DNA of 64,000 nucleotides from Candidatus Mycolicibacterium alkanivorans (GCF_022760805.1 NZ_JAIVFL010000001.1:2914001-2978000); one strand, 5' to 3'. Positions 22,883 through 32,367 are shown, counted from the first letter of the stretch. Program-made: numbers and translations. The notes: generated by a model from the letters alone, not told the origin.

Positions 22883-24599
22883 TTTCGCGGTGTGGGCCCC
22901 GTTGCCCAAGTCGGTACGACTCGACGTCGACGGCACGCTGCACGAGATGACCCGCGGCGAGGACGACTGGTGGCGCGCCGCGGTGGACTGCGCGCCCGAC
23001 GCCCGCTACGGCTTCGTCCTCGACGACGATCCCACCGTGCTGCCCGATCCCCGATCACCCCGACAGCCCGACGGGGTCCACGATCGCTCGCAGCTGTGGA
23101 ATCCCAACCGAACCGCGTGGACCGACCAGCAGTGGGCGGGCCGCTCCATCGAAGGCGCGGTGATCTACGAACTGCACACCGGCACCTTCACCGAAGCAGG
23201 CACCTTCGACGCCGCGATCGACAAGCTGGACTACCTGGTGGACCTCGGCATCGACTTCGTCGAGCTCATGCCGGTCAACGGGTTCAACGGCACGCACGGC
23301 TGGGGCTACGACGGTGTGCTGTGGTACGCGGTGCACGAACCGTACGGCGGTCCCGACGGTCTGGTGCGTCTGGTCGACGCCTGCCACGCCCGGGGGCTGG
23401 GGGTGCTCATCGATGCGGTGTTCAACCACTTCGGGCCGTCGGGAAATTACCTGCCCAAGTTCGGACCCTACCTGTCCTCGGTGAGCAATCCGTGGGGCGA
23501 AGGCGTCAACCTCGCCGGGCCGGATGCCGACGAGGTGCGCACCTACATCATCGAGTGCGCCCTGCGCTGGATGTACGACTTCCACGCCGACGGGTTGCGC
23601 CTCGACGCGGTGCACGCGCTGGTCGACAACACCGCGATCCACCTTCTCGAGGAGATGTCCGCCGAAACCGACGCGCTGTCAGCGGTCCTCGGCCGTCCGC
23701 TGTCACTGATCGCCGAGAGCGACCTCAACGACCCGCGGCTGATCACTCCGCGTGACCGCGGCGGGTACGGCCTGACCGCGCAGTGGGACGACGACATTCA
23801 CCACGCGATCCACACCGCGGTGTCCGGTGAGCGGCAGGGCTACTACGCGGACTTCGGCACCGTGGCCACGCTGGCGACCACGCTGCAGAACGGTTACTTC
23901 CATGCCGGAACGTACTCATCGTTCCGGCATCGCCGGCACGGCCGGCCACTGGACAAGTCGCTGATCCCGGCGACCCGGCTGATGGCCTACACCTGCACGC
24001 ACGACCAGGTGGGCAACCGCGCCGTCGGGGACCGTCCATCGCGGAACCTCGACTACGGCCAGCTTGCCATCAAGGCCGCGCTTGCGCTCGGATCCCCCTA
24101 CACGGCAATGCTTTTCATGGGCGAGGAGTGGGGATCCTCTCGCCCGTTCCAGTTCTTCAGCTCGCACACCGAACCGGAACTGGCCACCGCGACCGCGGAG
24201 GGCCGCAAGGCCGAGTTCGCCGACCACGGCTGGGACGCCCACGATGTCCCAGACCCGCAAAACCCCGAGGCCTTCCTGCGCTCCAAGCTGGACTGGCAAG
24301 AGCTCAGCGAACCCGAACACGCCCGGCTGCTGTCGTTCTACCGCAGGCTGATCGCATTGCGCCGCAACGAAACCGACCTCACCGACCCCTGGCTGTCACA
24401 CCTGAGCGTCGACTACGACGAGGACCGCCGCTGGATCGTCATGCGCCGCGGGCGGGTGGCGATCGCGTGCAACCTCGGCGAGGAACCGGTCCGGGTGCCG
24501 GCGACCGGCGAGGTCCTGCTGGAGTGGGGCGGTGCTGATGTCCACGCCGACGGCGCCGAGCTCCCCGGCCATTCCGTGGTGATCGTCAAGTCCGGCTGA
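22875..24599 (+). CDS. treZ: Maltooligosyl trehalose trehalohydrolase
   Basis: GH13 enzyme that releases free trehalose from the TreY product; 574 residues. An N-terminal beta domain (FAVWAPLPKSVRLDVDG) is followed by the barrel with YELHTGTF, DAVFNHFGPSGNYL, the nucleophile Asp244 (GLRLDAVHAL), the acid Glu281 (LIAESDLND) and CTHDQVGNRA. The start overlaps treY by 8 bp. The last 127 bp lie inside the ilvA-containing direct repeat, and a copy of this tail is found at 37022-37148. Confidence 0.96.
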   Translation: MADFAVWAPLPKSVRLDVDGTLHEMTRGEDDWWRAAVDCAPDARYGFVLDDDPTVLPDPRSPRQPDGVHDRSQLWNPNRTAWTDQQWAGRSIEGAVIYELHTGTFTEAGTFDAAIDKLDYLVDLGIDFVELMPVNGFNGTHGWGYDGVLWYAVHEPYGGPDGLVRLVDACHARGLGVLIDAVFNHFGPSGNYLPKFGPYLSSVSNPWGEGVNLAGPDADEVRTYIIECALRWMYDFHADGLRLDAVHALVDNTAIHLLEEMSAETDALSAVLGRPLSLIAESDLNDPRLITPRDRGGYGLTAQWDDDIHHAIHTAVSGERQGYYADFGTVATLATTLQNGYFHAGTYSSFRHRRHGRPLDKSLIPATRLMAYTCTHDQVGNRAVGDRPSRNLDYGQLAIKAALALGSPYTAMLFMGEEWGSSRPFQFFSSHTEPELATATAEGRKAEFADHGWDAHDVPDPQNPEAFLRSKLDWQELSEPEHARLLSFYRRLIALRRNETDLTDPWLSHLSVDYDEDRRWIVMRRGRVAIACNLGEEPVRVPATGEVLLEWGGADVHADGAELPGHSVVIVKSG

Positions 24600-24609
24600 G
24601 CGGGTTGTC

Positions 24610-24671
24610 CTCGACTGTGGGCCTCCCGCAGGGATTTTCGCCAATTCCCCTGCAGGACACCCACGGTCGAG
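24610..24671. terminator. Nested hairpin between convergent treZ and ilvA, probable bidirectional terminator
   Basis: Outer 12-bp stem CTCGACTGTGGG (24610-24621) with CCCACGGTCGAG (24660-24671), one G-T type mismatch; inner stem GCAGGG (24628-24633) with CCCTGC (24648-24653). It fills the gap between the converging stops. There is no long T tract, as is common in mycobacteria. The same sequence recurs at 37159-37220. Confidence 0.75.
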
Positions 24672-24680
24672 CGCCTGACG

Positions 24681-25961
24681 TCAAGTCAGATAGCGGTAGG
24701 CCGGTGACCCGGGCTCGAGGGGCTCCACGTGCAGCCCGGAGGCGTCCATCCGCCCGCGCAGTCCATCGAGGTCGGCGGCAGAGCCGAGTTCGATACCGAC
24801 CAGCGCCTCGCCGGTCTCGCGGTTGTTGCGCTTGACGTATTCGAACAGCGTGATGTCGTCATTGGGACCCAGCACCTCGTCGAGGAAGCGGCGCAGCGCA
24901 CCGGGCTCCTGCGGGAAATCCACCAGGAAGTAGTGCTTGAGCCCGAGGTGCACCAGCGAACGCTCGAGCACCTCGCCGTAGCGCGACACATCGTTGTTGC
25001 CGCCGGAGATCAGGCACACCACCACCGAGCCGGGGGCCACGTCGGCCTCCAGCAGTCCGGCCACCGATAGCGCGCCGGCGGGCTCGGCGATGATGCCCTC
25101 GTTCTGGTAGAGATCCAGCATCGCGGTGCAGACCGCGCCTTCGTCGACCGTGGTGACCGACACCATGTCACCGGCCGCTGCCAGCGCCTGGTAGGTCAGC
25201 GTGCCGGCCCGTTTCACCGCGGCGCCGTCGACGAACTGGTCGACATGGTCGAGGTCGACGGGCTCTCCCGCGGCAAGTGCGGCCATCATCGAGGCCGCAC
25301 CGGCCGGTTCGATGCCCAGCACCGAGGTGTCGGTGGTGCGCGCGGCGAGGTAGGTGGTGATGCCCGCGACGCACCCGCCACCGCCGACCGGGACGACGAC
25401 CAGGTCCGGTTCGCTGCCGAGCTGATCGAGGATCTCCACCGCGATGGTGCCCTGACCGGACATGGTGCGGGGATCGTCGTAGGGCGGGACCATGGTGGCG
25501 CCGGTGCGGGCGATGTCGTCGAGTGCCGCAGCGGCGGCCAGGTCGTAGGTCGCACCGCCGACGATCAGCTCGATGAACTCCCCGCCGTGGTAACGGATCC
25601 GGTCACGCTTCTGCTTGGGCGTCTTGGCCGGCACGTACACCCGCCCGTGCACACCCATCGACCGGCACGCCAGGGCGAAACCCTGGGCGTGGTTGCCGGC
25701 CGACGCGCACACCACACCGGCCCGAAGTTCGCCGTCGGACAGCTGCTTGAGCAGGTTGTAGGCGCCGCGCAGCTTATAGGACCGGACGGTCTGCAGGTCT
25801 TCGCGCTTGAGGTAGACCTCGGCTCCGGTGACCGCGGAGAGCCGGTCGCTGTGCTCCAGCGGGCTAACCGACACCAGATCCGAAATTCGCCGGGCAGCCT
25901 GGTCGATGTCAGCCGCGGTCAGCGGCGCTGACAGTCGGCTCTCGCTCAGTTCGGCGGACAC
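24681..25961 (-). CDS. ilvA: Threonine dehydratase (threonine ammonia-lyase), copy 1
   Basis: PLP enzyme that deaminates threonine to 2-oxobutanoate, the first step of isoleucine synthesis; 426 residues. It shows Schiff-base Lys63 (SYKLRGAYN), SAGNHAQG, PVGGGGC (phosphate loop) and a single ACT-like regulatory region at the C-terminus (HYFLVDFPQEPGALRRFLDEVL), the short form of the enzyme. It is convergent with treZ, as in M. tuberculosis. The protein is identical to the copy at 37230-38510. Confidence 0.96.
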   Translation of the reverse strand: MSAELSESRLSAPLTAADIDQAARRISDLVSVSPLEHSDRLSAVTGAEVYLKREDLQTVRSYKLRGAYNLLKQLSDGELRAGVVCASAGNHAQGFALACRSMGVHGRVYVPAKTPKQKRDRIRYHGGEFIELIVGGATYDLAAAAALDDIARTGATMVPPYDDPRTMSGQGTIAVEILDQLGSEPDLVVVPVGGGGCVAGITTYLAARTTDTSVLGIEPAGAASMMAALAAGEPVDLDHVDQFVDGAAVKRAGTLTYQALAAAGDMVSVTTVDEGAVCTAMLDLYQNEGIIAEPAGALSVAGLLEADVAPGSVVVCLISGGNNDVSRYGEVLERSLVHLGLKHYFLVDFPQEPGALRRFLDEVLGPNDDITLFEYVKRNNRETGEALVGIELGSAADLDGLRGRMDASGLHVEPLEPGSPAYRYLT

Positions 25962-25990
25962 CGAACAATGGTGCCACTACCAGCGCCGAA

Positions 25991-26123
25991 TCAGGGAATC
26001 GGGGTCAGCACGAACACCGGGACCTGGCGGTCGGTCGGCGCCCTCTGTGCCGCCCGCGGCCATGTACCGATCCGCGTGATCCCGGACGAAGTCCGACGGG
26101 CTCGGCTCGAATTCTCCAGTCAT
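25991..26123 (-). pseudogene. Remnant of a ddn-like (F420-dependent nitroreductase family, Rv1558-like) gene
   Basis: The ATG at 26123 opens [20 protein letters not shown] and then GGTEGA, the N-terminus of DDN-family proteins. The bases that follow encode, in another frame, [13 protein letters not shown] and a stop at 25991, which matches the C-terminus I recall for Rv1558 (DRQIPVFVLTPV). About two thirds of the gene has been deleted with a frame change, so no working protein remains. In M. tuberculosis the Rv1558 gene lies directly before ilvA, the same place. The start overlaps the cbiX-like stop (ATGA). Confidence 0.8.
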
Positions 26124-26791
26124 TGGCATGACACCGAGGCTACGTGCGCGAACCGGTCGGCCAACAGTGCCACGAGCCGCGGATCAGCGCCCAGCGGTCG
26201 GGTCACCGCATCGGCTCCGCAGTCGCCGAGCCGGTTGTGGAAGATGCCCGGCGCCAGGAGGTGGGACGCGACGACGACGCGCCGTCCCGAGCGCTTCAGG
26301 GCTCCGACGACATCGCAGACCTTCAGAGCGCCGGTGGCGACGAAGCCGAGGTGTACTTCTCCGACGAGATCGGCCAGCAGCCTGCCCGCGCTGTGCAGGT
26401 CGCGATGCGCGTCGGGATCCGACGACCCGGCGGCCGCCATCACCACCGCGTCGCCGGGCTCCCAGCCCACCTCGAGCAGCCGGGCCAGCATCACCTCGGC
26501 GATGGCCGGGTCAGGTCCCAGCGCGCGGGTGATGACGGCCGAGGCGTGCCCGCTCTCGCGGACGCGGGCCGGCAGGTCGGTGTTGACGTGATAGCCCGAT
26601 GCCAGGAACGCCGGCACCACCGTCGCCGGCCCGGACAGCCCGGCCAGGACCTCACGCGGATTGGGTCTCAGCACGTCGACGAAGGCGGTGTGCACCGGTC
26701 CAACCTGCTCTGCGACCGCCGCCGCGATCTCGGTGATCGTGGCAAGGCCTTCGGGGCGCCGGGTGCCGTGGGCGACCAGGACGAGCGTCAT
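26120..26791 (-). CDS. Sirohydrochlorin chelatase / CbiX family protein (Rv0259c-like)
   Basis: 223-residue CbiX/SirB-type protein with the N-terminal [13 protein letters not shown] (chelatase His8), [16 protein letters not shown] and a second half with [19 protein letters not shown], so two copies of the small chelatase fold. Inserting Fe2+ into sirohydrochlorin makes sirohaem, the cofactor of NirB encoded upstream in the same operon. Metal choice (Fe versus Co) cannot be read from sequence. The ATG overlaps the nnaR stop. Confidence 0.85.
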   Translation of the reverse strand: MTLVLVAHGTRRPEGLATITEIAAAVAEQVGPVHTAFVDVLRPNPREVLAGLSGPATVVPAFLASGYHVNTDLPARVRESGHASAVITRALGPDPAIAEVMLARLLEVGWEPGDAVVMAAAGSSDPDAHRDLHSAGRLLADLVGEVHLGFVATGALKVCDVVGALKRSGRRVVVASHLLAPGIFHNRLGDCGADAVTRPLGADPRLVALLADRFAHVASVSCQ

Positions 26792-27933
26792 GAGGCCGCC
26801 GGATCGAGTGCGAGCCGGTAGCCGCGCTTGACCACGGTCTGGACCACACGCGGCGCCTGCAGCGCCGAGCGCAGCCTGGCCATGGCCATCTCCACGGCAT
26901 GCGTGTCACCACCGCCGCCGGGCAGCTCGGCGAGCAGCTCCTCACGCGAGACCACCCGGCCCGGGTGCACGAGCAGCCTGCGCAGCAGCGCCATCGCGGC
27001 CGGCGGCAGAGCCTTGACGGCGCCGTCCACCTCGACGCTGGTGCTACGCACCACGATGTCGTGACCGCCTGCGTTGTATTGCCTTGCCCGCCTTGGCAAT
27101 TCGTCGGTAATCAGCCGGGCCAGCGCACCCAACCGGTACCGGACCGGATGGTGTGCGCCGATGTCGAGCCTGCGCAGCGGCATCGAGGTCACCGGTCCGA
27201 CGCAGTACACCCCGACCTCGCTGCGCAGGGCGGTGACCAGCGCGTCGAGAACACCGAGGGCTTTGGCGCGCTGAAGTACCGACGCTACGGCCGGCGCGCT
27301 GGTGAAGCTGACCGCGTCGAATTCCGCATCGACGATCATCCCGATGATGTTGTCCAGCTGCCGCGAGTCGGCCGGGGGCTCCCATCGGTACACCGGGACT
27401 TTGATCACCTGCGCTCCCGCGCGGGTGATCAAGTCGCAGATGTCGGTGTCGGGTTCCCACTCGCTGGCCGCCCCGTGCAGCTGCACGGCGATCCGCAACC
27501 CCTCGACGCCGTCGGCCAACAGCCGCTGCAGCACCTCGGCCGAGGACTCCGACTCCGGGCTCCACTGTTCGCACAGTCCGGCTTGTCGCACCGCTCCGCG
27601 TGCCTTGGGGCCACGGGCCACGATCCGTGTCGAGGCCAGCGCGCCGAGCAGTTCGTCGGCCACATCCCAGCCGTGGGCGGCCTCGATCCAGCCGCGAAAG
27701 CCGATGCCGGTGGTCACCACGAGCAGATCCGGCGGGTCGTCAACGAGTTGTTCGGTGACCCGGCGCAATTCGACGTCATCGGCCAGGGGGACGATCCGGA
27801 TTGCCGGCGCGTGCACCACCGTGGCGCCGCGGCGCTCGAGCAGCGCGACGAGTTCCTCGGCACGGCGCGCGGCGGTCACGGCGACGGTGAACCCGCTCAG
27901 CGGTTCAGCGACTTCTGATCTCGACGAATCCAT
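26788..27933 (-). CDS. nnaR: Uroporphyrinogen-III synthase-like / OmpR-type DNA-binding regulator NnaR
   Basis: 381-residue two-domain protein. Residues about 14-270 follow the HemD fold (FTVAVTAARRAEELVALLERRGA, VVTTGIGFRGW, VSFTSAPAV, VYCVGPVTSMPL). Residues about 290-378 form an OmpR-type winged helix (LPPAAMALLRRLLVHPGRVVSREELL, RLRSALQAPRVVQTVVKRGYRL). This is the layout of Rv0260c and of M. smegmatis NnaR, reported to control nitrate and nitrite assimilation with GlnR. Position within the nitrate operon supports that role. It overlaps the end of nirD by 29 bp. Confidence 0.9.
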   Translation of the reverse strand: MDSSRSEVAEPLSGFTVAVTAARRAEELVALLERRGATVVHAPAIRIVPLADDVELRRVTEQLVDDPPDLLVVTTGIGFRGWIEAAHGWDVADELLGALASTRIVARGPKARGAVRQAGLCEQWSPESESSAEVLQRLLADGVEGLRIAVQLHGAASEWEPDTDICDLITRAGAQVIKVPVYRWEPPADSRQLDNIIGMIVDAEFDAVSFTSAPAVASVLQRAKALGVLDALVTALRSEVGVYCVGPVTSMPLRRLDIGAHHPVRYRLGALARLITDELPRRARQYNAGGHDIVVRSTSVEVDGAVKALPPAAMALLRRLLVHPGRVVSREELLAELPGGGGDTHAVEMAMARLRSALQAPRVVQTVVKRGYRLALDPAAS

Positions 27934-28270
27934 CGACCACCCTGACGTCGTAGACCGGCAGGGTGTACGCCTCGTCGTCGAAGCACCGACCGTCGGCTAG
28001 CGAGAAGACCTGTTTGAGCAGGGGTGAGGCCACCGTCGGCTCACCGTGCCGATCCCCGACGATGCCGCGCGACATCACCGCGGCCCGGCCGAACGGATCG
28101 ATGTTGCCCACCGCGGCCAGCGTGCCGTCCGGCAGCCGGAACAGCGCCGCCTGCCCGCCGTCGGGCAACAGCACCGCAACACCGCGGCCCGGCAACAACG
28201 AGCTCAGCGGGCAGGCCGGCGTCCAGCCGGCCAGCTCCACCGCGACATCGGAAAGAATCGTCATCGTCAT
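27905..28270 (-). CDS. nirD: Nitrite reductase (NADH) small subunit
   Basis: 121-residue NirD partner of NirB. The Rieske-like fold pattern is visible (VAVLLPDGGQAALFRLPDGTLAAVGNIDPFGRAAVMSRG, then LPVYDVRVVDGFVEIR), but the Rieske Cys-His ligand pairs are absent, as is normal for NirD. It sits 49 bp after nirB and overlaps nnaR. Acts in the cytoplasm in NADH-dependent reduction of nitrite to ammonium. Confidence 0.93.
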   Translation of the reverse strand: MTMTILSDVAVELAGWTPACPLSSLLPGRGVAVLLPDGGQAALFRLPDGTLAAVGNIDPFGRAAVMSRGIVGDRHGEPTVASPLLKQVFSLADGRCFDDEAYTLPVYDVRVVDGFVEIRSR

Positions 28271-28319
28271 GTGTTCACACCCCTTGTTGACTTGATAGAG
28301 GGACGGTGTTTCGCAACCG

Positions 28320-30842
28320 TTACGGGCGCTTTGCCGCCGGGTTCCCGGTACCTGGGAAGCCCAGCAGGACGGGCGTCTTGCGGGGCCCGCGGTCGTCGAA
28401 CACTACGGTGGGATCCGGCTGTTCCGGTGCGTTGACGAACGACACGAACCGGGACAGCTTCTCCTCGTCGGCCAGCACGCCCGCCCATTCGTCGTGGTAG
28501 CCCTCGACATGCCGCGCCATCGCGGCCTCGAGCTCGGCGCCGATGCCGAGGGAGTCCATGCACACCACATCGCGAATGTGGTCCAGTCCACCTTCGATGG
28601 TCTCCTGCCAGACCGCGGTGCGCTGCAGCCGATCGGCGGTGCGGATGTAGAACATCAGGTAGCGGTCGATGTACCGGACCAGGGTGGCCGAATCGAGATC
28701 CCCGGCCAGCAGTTGCGCGTGTTTCGGGGTGGCCCCGCCGTTGCCGCCGACGTAGAGGTTCCAGCCCTTCTCCGTCGCGATCACGCCGACGTCCTTGCCG
28801 CGGGCCTCGGCGCATTCGCGTTGGCAGCCCGACACTCCCATCTTGATCTTGTGCGGTGCGCGCAGACCGCGATAGCGCAGTTCGAGATCGACGGCCATGG
28901 CCACCGAGTCCTGCACCCCGTAGCGACACCAGGTCGAGCCGACGCAGCTCTTCACCGTGCGCAGCGCCTTGCCGTAGGCGTGCCCCGACTCCATGCCGGC
29001 GTCGATGAGCCGCTTCCAGATCAGCGGCAGTTGTTCGACCCGCGCCCCGAACAGGTCGATGCGCTGGCCGCCGGTGATCTTCGTGTAGAGACCGAACTCT
29101 TGCGCCACCTCGGCGATGGCGATCAGCTTCTCCGGGGTGACCTCGCCCCCGGGCAGCCGCGGCACCACCGAATAGGTGCCGTTGCGCTGCATGTTGGCCA
29201 GGAAGTGGTCGTTGGTGTCCTGCAGTGCGGCCGCCTCACCGTCGAGGATGTGGTCCGACGAGGTGGAGGCCAGGATGGAGGCGACCACGGGTTTGCATAT
29301 GTCGCAACCACTTCCGGTGCCGTAGCCGTCGATCAGGGCCGAGAAGGTTCGGATTCCGACGGCTTCGACGATCTCGAAGAGCTCGACGCGGGTCTGGGTG
29401 AAGTGTTCGCAGAGCGCCTTGGAGGTCTGTACACCTTGGGCTTCCAGCAGGCGCTTGAGCATCGGGACGCAGCTGCCGCACGACGTCCCGGCCGCGGTGG
29501 CGCTCTTGATGGCCGGGACGTCGTGGGCGCCGGATGCGACCGCGCGACAGATGGCGCTCTTCGACACCGAATTGCAGGAGCAGATCAGCGCCTCGTCGGG
29601 CAGGGCGCCGAGGCCGATCTCGGCACCAGCGGGCGCGATCAAGGAGGCCGGGTCGGCCGGCAGTGGACGTCCCACGAGCGGCCGCAGCGTTCCGTACGCC
29701 GTTGCATCCCCGACCAGAACCCCACCCAGCAGCGTCGAAACGTCGTCGGAGACGACGAGTTTGGCGTAGGTCTGCTTGGCAGCGTCGTTGAGGACCACCT
29801 CCAGCGCGCCGGGCGTGGTGGCGTGGGCATCACCGAAACTCGCAACGTCGACGCCGAGCAGCTTGAGCTTCGTCGACAGGTCGGCACCCGGGAACTCGGC
29901 GGTGCCGCCGAGCAGCCGGTCGGCCACCACCTCGGCCATGACGTTTCCGGGCGCGACCAGCCCATAGCACCGGCCCTCCACCGCGGCCACTTCGCCGATC
30001 GCGTAGACATTGGGATCGGCTGTCGCACAACTTATATCGGTCATCACCCCGCCGCGCTCGGCGATCTCCAGGCCGCACGAACGGGCCAGTTCGTCACGCG
30101 GTCGCACGCCGGCGGCGAACACCACGACGGCCGCGTCGACCTGCTGGCCGTCGGACAGCGACACGACCGCCCGGTCGCCGTGGTGGAGGATCGCCTCGGT
30201 GGACACCTCGGTGTGCACGGCGATGCCCAGGTCGGCGACGAGCCGGTTGAGTAGCGCCCCCCCGCCCTCGTCGACCTGAAGCGGCATCAGACGCGGCGAA
30301 CGCTCTACGATATTGGGCGTTAATCCCAGTAGCCGCAAAGCGTTTGCAGCCTCCAGGCCCAGCAGACCGCCTCCGACGACCACGCCGGCTGCGTGGGCGC
30401 CGGCCGATTCCGACGCCGCCCGGATGGCGTCGAGATCGTCCATCGTGCGGTAGACGAAGCAGCGCTCACCATCCGCGCCGGGGATCGGCGGCACGAACGG
30501 GCTCGACCCGGTGGCCAGCACCAGGGCGTCGTACTGCACGGTGGCGCCGCCCGAGGTGCGAACCAGCCGAGCCCCCCGGTCGATGGCAACGGCGCCTTCG
30601 CCGATGCACACCTCCACCAGATCGTCTTCGGCATAGTCGTTTCCGGGCAACGCCAGCTGAGTTCGGTCCCAGCCGCCGACATAGGACGAGAGTGCGACCC
30701 TGTCGTAGGCCGCCGCAGGCTCCTCGCAGAGCACCACGACCCGCCAGCATCCGTCGCGGTCGCGGTCGCGCAGCGCCTCGACAAAGCGGTGTCCCACCAT
30801 CCCGTGACCGACCACCACGACGGTCTTCGGCGCGGCGCTCAT
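28320..30842 (-). CDS. nirB: Nitrite reductase (NADH) large subunit
   Basis: 840-residue sirohaem nitrite reductase. Order of parts: FAD/NAD(P)H oxidoreductase (residues about 1-310; VVVVGHGMVGHRF, VLATGSSPFVPPIPG, AAGVVVGGGLLGLEAANAL), BFD-type [2Fe-2S] segment (ICSCNSVSK ... GTSCGSC, about 415-455), ferredoxin-like half domains, then the sirohaem/[4Fe-4S] ligands CVGSTWC (about 631) and GCQREC (about 673). The frame is open far upstream through narK, but the ATG at 30842 overlaps the narK stop (ATGA) and starts a standard NirB. Confidence 0.95.
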   Translation of the reverse strand: MSAAPKTVVVVGHGMVGHRFVEALRDRDRDGCWRVVVLCEEPAAAYDRVALSSYVGGWDRTQLALPGNDYAEDDLVEVCIGEGAVAIDRGARLVRTSGGATVQYDALVLATGSSPFVPPIPGADGERCFVYRTMDDLDAIRAASESAGAHAAGVVVGGGLLGLEAANALRLLGLTPNIVERSPRLMPLQVDEGGGALLNRLVADLGIAVHTEVSTEAILHHGDRAVVSLSDGQQVDAAVVVFAAGVRPRDELARSCGLEIAERGGVMTDISCATADPNVYAIGEVAAVEGRCYGLVAPGNVMAEVVADRLLGGTAEFPGADLSTKLKLLGVDVASFGDAHATTPGALEVVLNDAAKQTYAKLVVSDDVSTLLGGVLVGDATAYGTLRPLVGRPLPADPASLIAPAGAEIGLGALPDEALICSCNSVSKSAICRAVASGAHDVPAIKSATAAGTSCGSCVPMLKRLLEAQGVQTSKALCEHFTQTRVELFEIVEAVGIRTFSALIDGYGTGSGCDICKPVVASILASTSSDHILDGEAAALQDTNDHFLANMQRNGTYSVVPRLPGGEVTPEKLIAIAEVAQEFGLYTKITGGQRIDLFGARVEQLPLIWKRLIDAGMESGHAYGKALRTVKSCVGSTWCRYGVQDSVAMAVDLELRYRGLRAPHKIKMGVSGCQRECAEARGKDVGVIATEKGWNLYVGGNGGATPKHAQLLAGDLDSATLVRYIDRYLMFYIRTADRLQRTAVWQETIEGGLDHIRDVVCMDSLGIGAELEAAMARHVEGYHDEWAGVLADEEKLSRFVSFVNAPEQPDPTVVFDDRGPRKTPVLLGFPGTGNPAAKRP

Positions 30843-32317
30843 GCCGCTGCTGCGGCGCTGCTGACCGCGGGGTTGTCCGACATCAAGGACGGCGCCCGCG
30901 TCGGGGTCCGCACATAGGCCACCCAGGTGACGACCGCGCACAGCAGGTAGAAGACCAGGAACACCCAGAACGCCGCCGTCGCCGACTTCGCCGCCGACAC
31001 GTAGGAGGCCCGCAGTGCGATGTTGACGCCGACTCCGCCTAGGGCCCCGATGGCCGCGGCGATGCCGATGAGTGCCCCGGACATCCGCTGCGACCAGGCG
31101 CTCTGCTGCTGCGGGCTCAGCTCCCCCATGGTGCGCGACTTCGCGGCGAAGATCGACGGGATCATCTTGTAGGTCGAGCCGTTGCCCATGCCGGACAACA
31201 CGAACAGCGCGATGAACCCACCGATCATGGCCGCCAGCAGCCCGCCCGATGCCGGTCCGGGCCGGGCGTCGTCGATGGTGCTGGCGGCAACCAGCCAGCT
31301 GGCCGCCAAGATCATCGCGACGAACGTGTACAGCGTCACTCGGCCACCGCCCACGCGGTCGGACAGCCAGCCGCCCAGCGGCCGGGACAACGAGCCCAGA
31401 ACCGGGCCGACGAAGGCGATCTGGGCGGCGTGCAGGGATGCCTGCGCCGTCATCGCCGCGGTGACCGGACCGCCGTGGGACGCACTGGCCAGGAAGTTCA
31501 TCTGGAGCACCTGGCCGAAGGCGAACCCGAATCCGATGAACGAGCCGAACGTTCCGATGTACAGCAGGGCGATTAGCCAGGCGTCGCGGTAGGCGCAGAC
31601 CTCGATCATCGACCTGGCGTCGGTGTGCTGGTTGGTGAGGTTGTTCATGAACATCGCGGCACCGAGCGCGGCCACGGCGATGAGCACCAGGTACACCGCG
31701 CACACCAGGTGTGGTGACCGATTGCCCGCGGTGGCGATGACCAGCAGCCCGATGATCTGGATGACCGCGACGCCGATGTTCCCGCCGCCGGCGTTGAGGC
31801 CCAGCGCCCAGCCCTTGTGCCGCTGCGGGTAGAAGGCGTTGATGTTGGCCATCGAGGACGCGAAGTTGCCGCCGCCTAAGCCGGCCAGCGCCGCAACGAT
31901 CAGGAAGGTCGTGAACGACGTGCCCGGGTGGGCCATGAAGTACAGCGTGAGTGCGGTGGGGATCAGGAGCACGAGAGCGGCCATCACGGTCCAGTTGCGT
32001 CCGCCGAACTTCGCGACCGCGAAGGTGTAGGGGATGCGTAACACAGCACCCACGAGCGTGGGGACGGCGACGAGAAGGAACTTGCCCGCAGCGTCGATGT
32101 GGTAGACGGCCTGCGGCATGAACAGCACCATCACCGACCAGATAGACCACACCGAGAAGCCCACGTGCTCGGCGACGATCGACCAGATCAGGTTTCGCCG
32201 GGCGGTTGCGGCGCCGCCGTTGTTCCAGGCGGTGAGGTCCTCGGGATCCCAGTTGTCGATGTCGTGCGAGCTCTTTCGAGTCGTTGTGGTGTGCATGAAT
32301 TCACGGTAGGAAATCAT
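30839..32317 (-). CDS. narK: NarK-type nitrate/nitrite transporter
   Basis: 492-residue MFS transporter of the nitrate/nitrite porter family with about twelve membrane helices. Characteristic stretches are NLIWSIVAEHVGFSVWSIWSVMVLFMPQAVY, LRIPYTFAVAKFGGRNW, the nitrate signature region GLGGGNFASSMANINAFYPQRHKG and GNGSTYKMIPSIFAAKSR. Two starts are possible, ATG 32317 (AAGG upstream) or ATG 32296; the first is listed. A 10-bp motif shared with the narB promoter lies about 40 bp upstream at 32358-32367. Confidence 0.92.
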   Translation of the reverse strand: MISYREFMHTTTTRKSSHDIDNWDPEDLTAWNNGGAATARRNLIWSIVAEHVGFSVWSIWSVMVLFMPQAVYHIDAAGKFLLVAVPTLVGAVLRIPYTFAVAKFGGRNWTVMAALVLLIPTALTLYFMAHPGTSFTTFLIVAALAGLGGGNFASSMANINAFYPQRHKGWALGLNAGGGNIGVAVIQIIGLLVIATAGNRSPHLVCAVYLVLIAVAALGAAMFMNNLTNQHTDARSMIEVCAYRDAWLIALLYIGTFGSFIGFGFAFGQVLQMNFLASASHGGPVTAAMTAQASLHAAQIAFVGPVLGSLSRPLGGWLSDRVGGGRVTLYTFVAMILAASWLVAASTIDDARPGPASGGLLAAMIGGFIALFVLSGMGNGSTYKMIPSIFAAKSRTMGELSPQQQSAWSQRMSGALIGIAAAIGALGGVGVNIALRASYVSAAKSATAAFWVFLVFYLLCAVVTWVAYVRTPTRAPSLMSDNPAVSSAAAAA

Positions 32318-32357
32318 TGTTGCGCCTTGGCTTCCCGCGATGATCCCGGTGTCACAA

Positions 32358-32367
32358 CATGCTCACA
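32358..32367 (-). promoter_or_regulatory. Motif TGTGAGCATG upstream of narK (shared with narB)
   Basis: Minus-strand TGTGAGCATG, identical at all ten positions to the word at 36165-36174 upstream of narB; on the plus strand both are preceded nine bases away by GTG, giving GTG-n9... up to CATGCTCACA. A common binding site for NnaR (encoded in the same island) is the simplest reading, not shown. Confidence 0.45.

Larger units (their letters stand above)
24473..26004. repeat. 1,532-bp direct repeat carrying ilvA, copy 1
   Basis: Matches 37022-38553 in the same orientation with two differences seen (24765 A versus 37314 G; 24990 A versus 37539 G), both synonymous in ilvA. It contains the last 127 bp of treZ, the treZ/ilvA intergenic hairpin, all of ilvA, and the last 14 bp of a ddn-like gene. 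Copy 1 has intact treZ on its left, so it looks like the ancestral location. Confidence 0.97.

Noticed and set aside
28320..32150. A very long minus-strand open frame that looks like a NarK-NirB fusion
   Set aside because: The part upstream of 30842 is a non-native frame of narK; NirB begins at the ATG overlapping the narK stop.
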